Of a stretch of DNA of 64,000 bases, positions 56,338 to 64,000 are shown one piece after another. The DNA comes from Maratus speciosus (lineage: Eukaryota; Arthropoda; Arachnida; Araneae; Salticidae), in the NCBI GenBank assembly GCA_963932465.1, contig OZ010788.1:675202484-675266483 (forward strand), written 5' to 3'. Made by a program: the position numbers and the translations under genes. The notes beneath the pieces are model-generated. The model saw only the letters and a program-made list of their open reading frames with translations, did no database searches and was not told the DNA's origin. Numbering within the stretch: position 1 is the stretch's first letter; every line of letters begins with the position of its first letter.

Positions 56338-56613
56338 ATTAAGGTGGATTTAAATATTTCAAATTTGAATTACGCATGAAAAAAAAAGAACACAATTAAC
56401 GTACATCACGGAAATTATTAAAATACTAAATGGGTATCTGAAAAGAAAATAATAACATGAACTTATTAAGATTTCGGTTAGTCACTTGCCCAAATGGCAT
56501 TATAAAATTATCATATATTTATAGGGATACGAATGAATACACAAGGGATAAGATTGCAATAAAAAATTTTATTGTTTTTTCTGTCAGTAATCTATTTTAA
56601 TTCATATGTAACT
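56338..56613. other. No gene
   Basis: AT-rich DNA after the Helitron stop. I could not find a convincing Helitron 3' hairpin with CTAG here. Confidence 0.45.
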
Positions 56614-56844
56614 TTAACCCCTTCAGGGGCGGTGATTGATTTTTGGACCACCTAATTTTAATTCCGAAACACCACTTTGATAACAGAATATTGGAATGAA
56701 AATTTTACTTTTATTAAGGGTTACTTTTATTAAGGTGAAAAAAGGGTTTTGATTATTTTTAAATAAATTTCTTTGTAAATTCCGGTGTCGTTCACGAATT
56801 TCGGTATTTTACGAATAGAAGTACCTTGCCCCTGAAAGGGTTAA
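56614..56844. mobile_element. TTAA element, CCCTTTCAGGGGC family, copy 3
   Basis: TTAACCCCTTCAGGGGCGGTG and TTGCCCCTGAAAGGGTTAA (ends inverted, TTAA duplicated). The interior differs from copies 1 and 2 but shares the right part with 33265-33350. Confidence 0.8.
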
Positions 56845-57049
56845 CAGAATTTTTCCTCACAAGTTCAATTAGTGTTACAAACTATGAATTAAATAAATAT
56901 TGCCAATAAAGTATTTTATTCCAATCTTTACCACGCTTGTATCTATTTTCATTGCATGCTTTAAAAGATGTGATTCTTTTAAAATGCCCATAAAAGCAAA
57001 ATAAAAAAAGAATTGACTCCATAAAAAATGAACATCCACTCCTATGAAA

Positions 57050-57302
57050 GAGTGACTATTCACTCCTACCAGGGGTGATAAAACGCACTCCTTTAGCAAG
57101 AGTGAATAGTCACTCCTCCGAAAGAGTGATTATTCCACCCCTGTTTAGAGTGACTATTCACTTCACAGGAGTGACTAATCACTCTTTCAGAGAGTCAAAA
57201 ATTCCACTTTTGCTCAGAGTGAATAGTCACTCTAAAGAGGTTGGGAATATTTTAATTCTGCGATAGAGTGAGTATTCACTCCTCCGGAGTGAATAGTCAC
57301 TC
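57050..57302. repeat. Cluster of eight 16-bp palindromes GAGTGANTANTCACTC
   Basis: Copies start at 57050, 57100, 57124, 57148, 57169, 57217, 57266 and 57287. Six are perfect or near-perfect palindromes (GAGTGACTATTCACTC, GAGTGAATAGTCACTC). Those at 57124 and 57148 have changes in the right half. Spacing is irregular, 20-50 bp. CACTCCT and half-sites fill the gaps. No gene. Confidence 0.85.
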
Positions 57303-57329
57303 CTTTTTATTTAGAGTGTATAGCTCGAA

Positions 57330-58179
57330 AACGAATCGATTGGGGCTTTATGTTGATTACAGACGGTTTGATTTATAGAGGAAAATATTTTGTCCACAAC
57401 ATACTATAAAATTTTTATTGGCAAGAAAGATTCTATTCGCAAACTGGATTTCAATTGTGTAGGCACTTTTTACAGTGGCAGAACACAATTCGCAACGCAT
57501 CTGGGATTAGAACGTTAGCTAACAGACGTGCCACACATCGGAAAGATTTGTACAGTGTTTTCTGTCACAGGATGATTTAAATAACGTCAGGCGGCAGCTT
57601 TGGAACAGCTAGAGGACTGATTTCAATTCAAATGCAACAATATATATATATTTTTTTAATCAAAAAATCTCTTGTCTTTTTAGCCACCGGTACGGTATGC
57701 TATTTCTTTCTCCCAGCTTATTTTGTGTACAAAAAATAACGTTACATTACAGAAGATAGCCGTAAAACAAAGAATTACGATTAAATACTCTTTAGCAATT
57801 TTTAAAACTTCTAAGCATCGTGCATTTTCAATTTTTATACCGTCGTATTGGACAAAAAAAAAGTTCTTTTAAATGCATTTTGTTTGAAAACTGTATCTCC
57901 ATTTATTTTTGAAAGATTAATTTTTTTGTAGTTTTTGTAGCCATTTGCTTAATATTGGCAACGGAAATACTCCATTTCTGTAGAAAGTAAAGGTAACATA
58001 GTTTTAAAATAGTAATTATATACTTTTGTTGCCATTTTCTCGTAACAACCGAAAGAAAATGTCATTAAAATACGTGCTATTTTGAAAAAAATATAAACGA
58101 ATGATTTCTGTTAAAACAATGGAGCTATTATATACTATATTTAATTGTAAGTATCTATGTATCTATGAATCATTAGATA

Positions 58180-58214
<35 letters not shown>

Positions 58215-58398
58215 AACGACGAATCTTTTTGATGCATTTGTGCATTATTTCGCGATAGTGATGTGCTATGCATGCTTTACGGTAGCTGTTTAAGAGTAGA
58301 TCGTAAATGTGGAATTCTTAAGCGGATGCGAATGACGTCATTTTACATAAAATAAAACGTGTGCTTTAAGTCTTAAAATTGAAATATGTTTTGTATTG
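57330..58398. other. No gene; poly-T run
   Basis: AT-rich, with a run of about 30 T near 58184-58213. Nothing recognised. Confidence 0.5.
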
Positions 58399-58662
58399 CA
58401 GTAGAGTCCCGCTTAACCGAGTTATTTTCTTCTGATGGACTGGTGGCTTCTATTATTATGAAACATCCATTATAAATGAAGTGTTAGGTGAAGATGAAAG
58501 AGCAGCCGTAAAAAAAAATTATGGTCATCCCCCCCCCACCCCCCTTCCCTCCCATTCTGACCTGAAAATCAGAGTTACGGCTGCTTTTTCATCTTCACCT
58601 AACACTTCATTTGTAATGGCTGTTTCATAATAATAGAAGCCATCAGTCCATCAGAAGAAAAT
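58399..58662. mobile_element. Foldback element behind a pogo-like end
   Basis: CAGTAGAGTCCCGCTTAACC (58399) resembles a pogo/Tigger end. Directly after it, 58424-58662 is a palindrome with arms of about 90 bp (ATTTTCTTCTGATGGACTG with its inverse) around a C-rich loop near 58530. Confidence 0.7.
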
Positions 58663-58842
58663 GAAGTAAAGGAAATGCCGGGGGCGACACTAAATTCTGA
58701 AAAAGCAGAATTCCTGTTGTCTAGTTCATTTATTTATGTGAAACCGCATTGTGCTAATGTCTGTACTTTTCAAATTCTTGAATTTCTTGAGTAACTTCTG
58801 GATCCCCCTGTACATGCATATTTTGCTGCACGAAAACAATGC

Positions 58843-59051
58843 TTAACACCTTGAGGAAGAGCGACCGGTATTCGTGCCACGTAATATGCTCCGAATCAGT
58901 GATTATTCTCACCAGTAAATTTTTATTTTAAATTTTGCCTTAGTTAATCCGAGCATTTTTCCTGATTCAATTAGGCAAAAAATTCTGTTTTTAAAAACCG
59001 GTGATAAAAGGTTAAAACTTCTGTAAAAGACGCTCGTCCTGAAGGGGTTAA
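58843..59051. mobile_element. TTAA element, CCCTTTGAGGGGC family, diverged copy 4
   Basis: TTAACACCTTGAGGAAGAGCG and CGCTCGTCCTGAAGGGGTTAA are imperfect inverted repeats with TTAA at both ends. Confidence 0.7.
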
Positions 59052-59135
59052 ATGGGTTGCATAGATGAGGAAGGTCTTGGGACTACTATAGGGGCATTCT
59101 TTCGAAACTCTCTTGGAGGAAGAGGGCTTTTTTTT

Positions 59136-59555
59136 AGGTGCGTTCGTAATTATATAAATACGTAGCACCTATAGTCGTCTTTCAGTTCGTCTGTCTGTCC
59201 GTCCGTCCGCATACAACAGCGCAAAAACGATCCAACCTAATCGTTTGAAATTTAAAATATATAATGTTTGCATAATTTTGTCGTGTCATTTCCAATTTTA
59301 TGAAAATCGGATGCATAGTTTATTGACAGGGACAGTCCAAAGTTTTCCGTTACATGACAGCCAAGGAGAAAAAATGATTTCAAGTGCATTTTAATGATGT
59401 GACAGCTTTTCGAAAAGAATGAAATTGAAATGCACTTAGGGAGTGCACTCAAATAGACATTCAGTACACTATGAGTTGCAAAAAATATTTATAAAACTAG
59501 TTATAGTACGAACGCACCTCATTTGCCGCGTTTGACGTTCAATTTCCAACTTGTT
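59136..59555 (+). mobile_element. GTCY family 1, short copy
   Basis: Same opening hairpin AGGTGCGTTCGTA with TACGTAGCACC and a CTGTCTGTCCGTCCGTCCG stretch. One and a part of the unit follows, then TACGAACGCACCTCATTTGC and the CTTGT end. It shows that the unit number varies between copies. Confidence 0.75.
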
Positions 59556-59638
59556 TTCTTTTGCACAGTTGGGAAGCGATAAATACAGTTTTATTCTCAC
59601 ATTTAAAATTTTATTTTGCATTCATAATTGTGCATTCA

Positions 59639-62612
59639 TCTATACTCCTATTATAAAGAGGATAAAATAGTTTATTTGTCGGAGATAAGCTCTGGAACTA
59701 CCGAACCGATTCCAAAAGTAATGGTATCAAAATGATGGTGTTAGTCCAACTTAGAACATAGGCTACATCTTATGTCGGTGCCACTACCCCAAAGGGGGTG
59801 TAGGAGCAAAAAACGTTCTAAAAATGCGATTTTAGCGTTACTGAAGGGCCTAGAAATATGAAATTTTGAATATTAGTTACTTATAAGATATAAATGATGT
59901 CTAAGAACAGTTCTTAAACAATTCGAAATTTAAAAGGGGTGAAAATGCACAAAAAGCGTTCTAAAAAACGTTCTAAATGGTAGTTTCTATACAATATCAA
60001 GAAATACCAAACCGATTTAAAAAATATTGGTGTCAAAATGATGGTGACAACGCTTGCTCCAAGACAGGCTATGTTTTATGTCGGTGCCACTACCCCAAAG
60101 GGGGTGTAGCAGCAAAAAACGTTCTAAAAATGCGATTTTAGCGTTACTGAAGGGCCTAAAAATATGAAATTTTGAATATTAGTTACTTATAAAATATAAA
60201 TGATGTCTAAGAACAGTTCTTAAATAATTCGAAATTTAAAAGGGGTGAAAATGCACAAAAAGCGTTCTAAAAAACGTTCTAAATGGTAGTTTCTATACAA
60301 TATCAAGAAATACCAAACCGATTTAAAAAATATTGGTGTCAAAATGATGGTGACAACGCTTGCTCCAAGACAGGCTATGTTTTATGTCGGTACCACTACC
60401 CCAAAGGGGGTGTAGCAGCAAAAAACGTTCTAAAAATGCGATTTTAGCGTTACTGAAGGGCCTAGATATATGAAATTTGAAATATTAGCTACTTATTAGA
60501 TATAAAGGATTTCTAAGAACAGTTCTTAAACAATTCGAAATTTGAAAGGGGTGAAAATGCGCGAAAATCGTTCTAAAAAACGTTCTAAATTGTGGTTTCT
60601 ACACATTCTCAGGAAATACCAAACCGATTTAAAAAATAATAGTGTCAAAATAAGGGTGTCAAAATGACGGTGACAACCCTTGCTCCAACATAGGCGATGT
60701 TTTATGTCGGTGCCACTACCCCAAAGGGGGTACAGGAGAAAAACGTTCTAAATTGCGGCTTTTGCATTACGGAAGAGCCTAGAATCGTGAAATTAAAAGG
60801 GGGTCAAAATGCGCAAAAAGCGTTGTAAAAAACTTTCTAAATTACGATTTCTATGCAATCTCAGGAAGTACTGAACCGATTTCAAATATAATGGTGTAAA
60901 TATGATTGTGACAGATCTTGCTCCAAGATAGGCTATATTTTATATCTGTTTCCACTACCCCAGAGGAGATGCAGGAGCAAAATGAGCGAAAAACGTTCTA
61001 AATGCCGATTTATCGGCAATATCTCAGGAAGAATGAATCTGATTTCAAACGTAATGGTAGGGAATTGATGCTGACAGCCTCTGCTCTAGCATAGATGCTA
61101 TTTTATGTCGGTATCACTATCACCAAAACGTTGCAGGAGCAAAAAAGCGTTCTAAATTTCGATTTTTGTGATCGGTAGGGGCTAGCAACTTAAAATTAGG
61201 CAAGGTACATATTTAATAAATATAAATGATCTTTAAGAACAGTTTCGAAAAAATTGGAAATTTAAAGAGGGGTGAAAATGCGCGAAAAGCGTCCTAAAAA
61301 CGTTCTAAATTGCGATTTCTACTCAATCTAAGGAAATACCAAAGCTATGTCAAAAGTAATGGTTGCAAATCAATGGTGACAGTCCCTGCTATAACATAGG
61401 TTATATTTTATGTTGCTGTCACTATCATCTGAGGGTTGCAAAAGCAAAACATGTTCTAATTTGCGTTTTTTGCAAAACTGAGGGGTTTAACACTTTGAAG
61501 TATGGCATGGCACATTTTGAAATATGGCATGGTATTTACTTACAAGATGCAACTGCTTTCTAAGAACAGTCGAAAGAAAATTCCAAATTTAAAAAAATGA
61601 AGTGAGTGAAAAGCGTTATAAATTACAATTTTTAAGCAAACTTAAAAAATACCAAACCGATTAAAAAAATAATGATGACAAATTTTGGTGATAGAACCTG
61701 CTCAAACATAAGCTATATTTTATGTCTGTTCCACTACCACCAGAGGGTTGCAGGAGCTAAAAACTTTCTAAATTGCAATTTCTGTGATACTGAAAGGACT
61801 AGAAACTTTAAATATGACATGGTAGTTACTTATAAAATATAAATGCCCTCGAAGGAACGTCGAAAATAAATTCGAATTAAAAGGGGGTGAAGCGAAGGGG
61901 AGGTGCGAAAAGCATTCTAAAAAAGTTCTAAATTACGATTCTATGCAATTTCAGGGAATATAAACCGATTATAAAAATAATAGTTGCGAATCAATGGTAA
62001 CAGTCTCTGATCCTACACAGGCTATATTTTATGGCAGTGATTCTACCATCTGGGGTTCACAGGAACAACAAACGTTCTAATAAAGGGCTTTAAAAGCTTT
62101 TTAAATTACGTTTCTGTGGAATATTAGGAAATAACAAACCGATTTCAAAATTAATGTTGGCAAATTAAGGGTGACAGTTCCTGTTTCAACATACCCCTTT
62201 ATGTTGAGAGAGGTGGTAGGACTTGGAATTCGACATGATGGTTAATTTTAAGATGTAAGAAGATGGTTTCTAAAAAATTCAAAACTTCAAATGAATACTG
62301 AAATGAGCGTATTAATTGAGCATAAAAGTTTCAAAATATTTTCAAAATTATCATTTATTTAGTTTTATTTCATTTTATTAATTCAAGTCTCATTTCTGCC
62401 TAATGCAGTGTAATAATGATGTTTAATCAAACTGTGTTTTAAATAGTAATTTTTGAATTATTCCTAAAAGTAATAAGTACCTTTTAATAAAATAAAATAT
62501 TACCTTTTAATAAAATAAAAATTTATTTAGTACGTTTTAATAAAAATTAGACATATAAATATCACTTGGCACATTTCAAATATTACGCGAGCAAAGCCGC
62601 GGGGTTTGCTAG
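59639..62612 (+). mobile_element. Non-autonomous Helitron with tandem units of about 300 bp
   Basis: It starts TCTATACTCCTATTATAAAG after an A and ends with the hairpin AGCAAAGCCGCGGGGTTTGCT closing in CTAG before a T. That is the canonical TC...CTAG form and A/T insertion site. The inside consists of some nine units (CTACCCCAAAGGGGGTGTAG, AAACGTTCTAAAAATGCG, GAAATACCAAACCGATT). The first steps are about 305-315 bp, and sequence and length decay to the right. No Rep or helicase remains. The 66-codon frame at 61363 is part of a unit. Confidence 0.8.
62591..62612 (+). terminator. Helitron 3' hairpin and CTAG end
   Basis: GCAAAGCC and GGGTTTGC can pair with a small GCG loop, and CTAG follows at once. 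In Helitrons this hairpin marks the end of transfer. This is a rolling-circle transposition signal, not a transcription terminator. Confidence 0.7.
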
Positions 62613-62613
62613 T

Positions 62614-63080
62614 AATTATATAAATACGTAGCACCTAGATTCGTTATCTCGTCTGTCCATCTGTCTGTCCGATAGCGCAAAAACTACCCAACCGAATAGT
62701 TTGACAGTGAATACATAGCATTGTTGCAGAATTGTGCCGAGTTTTTTCAAATTTTATGAAAATCGAATCAAAACTTAAAAAGATATTAATAAAAGTTTTC
62801 CTCCTTCTATTCAATCCTATCCTACGTCATGAATTTCAATGAGATCTCATGATAGATCATGATTCTAGGTTGTCATGGGTGATGACGTCCTAACTGAAGA
62901 GGGAGTCATTCTTTCCGTATGATTGAATTTAATCTATAGATAATCATAATCAATTTTGCGTTCATGCCTTTTGGCATAAGAGTGCAACAGCTATTGCACC
63001 AAGATCTGAATATTTATAAAGCTGGTTAGAGTACGAATCATTGGCCACATTTGAGGAACAATCTCCGACTTGTTTTATTC
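62614..63080 (+). mobile_element. GTCY family 1, diverged copy without its first bases
   Basis: It starts AATTATATAAATACGTAGCA directly after the Helitron, has GTCTGTCCATCTGTCTGTCC, about one unit, and ends CCGACTTGT. The next 55 bp (ACAGTTTTATTCTCACAT) match the flank of the 59136 copy, so the two copies were duplicated together. Confidence 0.7.
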
Positions 63081-64000
63081 CTTGTGTACCGTTGGAAAGC
63101 AATGGATACAGTTTTATTCTCACATATATTTTTTAAATCGGTCAAAGTGTTTATTAATGATAAAGGTGTCGGTTTTTGAGAAAATTGGAATAGCAAAGCT
63201 TCCGCAAATATTATTGGTAATGATTAGTTTGTGTACTTAAAGTCTGTATTCCCAGTTGCCAAATTGTACCCTTTTCTTTTACCACTAAAATTCGATGGTA
63301 ATTTTTGCCTTTTTGAATTGCCAGACCCTGCAATTCAAGAGGGTAAAAAATTGTGTTAATTTTAATGATAACGGAAAATGTAAAATGTGGCAGCTATATT
63401 TATTTAGTGCTAATAGTAAATTAAATGTTAATTTCAATTTATATATTAATATATAAATACAGTAAAGCACCGATTATACGTCTTTCAAGGGACCGTTCTA
63501 AAACGACGTATAACTGAGAAAGACTTACAATCGAAATTCTAGTCGCCTAAGGTGTAAAATCTTTGTATGACAATAGCGTTATATTTCTACAGTCAAATTT
63601 AATTTTGCTGCCATTTTTCGTTGTCTAAGATGCACTATATATTGAAAAAAGTTAAAACCTTGAAAGAAATTATAAAATAATCATTTATAAAATTGAAAAA
63701 TAAAAGTGAGAAAGATCAAATCTTATATAAGTTGCATAACTTGAATTACACCTTTTTCTTTATTCCGTTATGGAACGTACAAACATATTTTAATTAAACT
63801 AACGTGCCGATTCACTTTGTGACTATAAAGTAAAGCATTATGTATAGAGTTGAGTTCTTGGAAAGTTTTCTCACTAGTGTTGAAAGAAACAAGAAAGGTT
63901 CTAAGTGTTTTAATGTCAATGCAGCCCACCTAATGTCCATTCTGTTCGTCCCATCCACTCCACAGGTTCCACTAACTTGAATAACACCTGTAGCAGTAGC
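63081..64000. other. AT-rich DNA with a pogo-like end, no gene
   Basis: CAGTAAAGCACCGATTATACG at 63460, after TA, looks like a pogo/Tigger left end. Its right end is not in view. No coding sequence is supported up to the window edge. Confidence 0.5.

Noticed and set aside
56338..56613. 3' end of the RepHel Helitron
   Set aside because: No hairpin followed by CTAG could be placed with confidence, so the element's outer borders are left undefined.
1..64000. tRNA, rRNA or host protein-coding genes
   Set aside because: Reading by eye I saw no tRNA-like fold with a TTC arm and acceptor stem, no rRNA, and no exon chain with domain content. A tRNA scan and a protein search would be needed to be certain.

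Overview
The window is AT-rich, non-coding-dense DNA from an animal nuclear genome. Its mobile elements (Pao/BEL and RTE-type retroelements, DUF4371 hAT, Tc1/mariner, pogo, TTAA-specific elements, a RepHel Helitron) fit an arthropod. An arachnid is my best guess, but nothing here proves it. I found no convincing host gene, rRNA, tRNA or CRISPR array. The only long intact reading frame is a retrotransposon polyprotein.

Layout. 1-6.1 kb: AT-rich DNA with inverted-repeat elements (3.6-5.8 kb) and a 122-bp tandem duplication. 6.37-11.0 kb: a 3.6-kb hAT element with a perfect 8-bp target duplication. It holds a decayed DUF4371-type transposase and two nested foldback elements, and is flanked by TTAA elements. 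11.6-13.4 kb: a pogo-like element and a 245-265-bp tandem array. 13.9-18.0 kb: a roughly 330-bp satellite, one monomer of which is split by a 2.27-kb insert. The insert carries a Pao/BEL pol remnant between inverted copies of its own 3' end. 18-25 kb: low-complexity DNA and short tandem arrays. 25-31.5 kb: MITEs, foldbacks, Tc1/mariner remnants and a GTCY-microsatellite tandem element. 32.1-34.2 kb: a LINE remnant split by a 1.6-kb hAT element. 35.3-37 kb: a second GTCY tandem element. 38.4-42.4 kb: small DNA elements. 42.5-48.9 kb: a Pao/BEL retrotransposon on the minus strand with an open 1769-residue polyprotein, a 5-bp target duplication, a probable 282-bp 5' LTR and a 46-bp stub as 3' LTR. 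49-50.9 kb: TTAA elements and a subterminal-inverted-repeat element. 51.3-56.3 kb: a RepHel Helitron pseudogene interrupted by three smaller elements. 56.6-59.05 kb: TTAA elements, a cluster of eight 16-bp palindromes and a foldback. 59.1-63.1 kb: two more GTCY-family copies flanking a 2.97-kb non-autonomous Helitron made of decaying units of about 300 bp.

The genes do not form a pathway. The window is a layered record of insertions, and several layers can be ordered because they have target duplications, empty sites or split reading frames. The most unusual items are the Pao insert with inverted termini (checkable against an empty site in the same window), the BEL copy with a 46-bp 3' LTR that still ends exactly at a target duplication, the family of hairpin + GTCY + tandem-unit elements, and the palindrome cluster at 57 kb.
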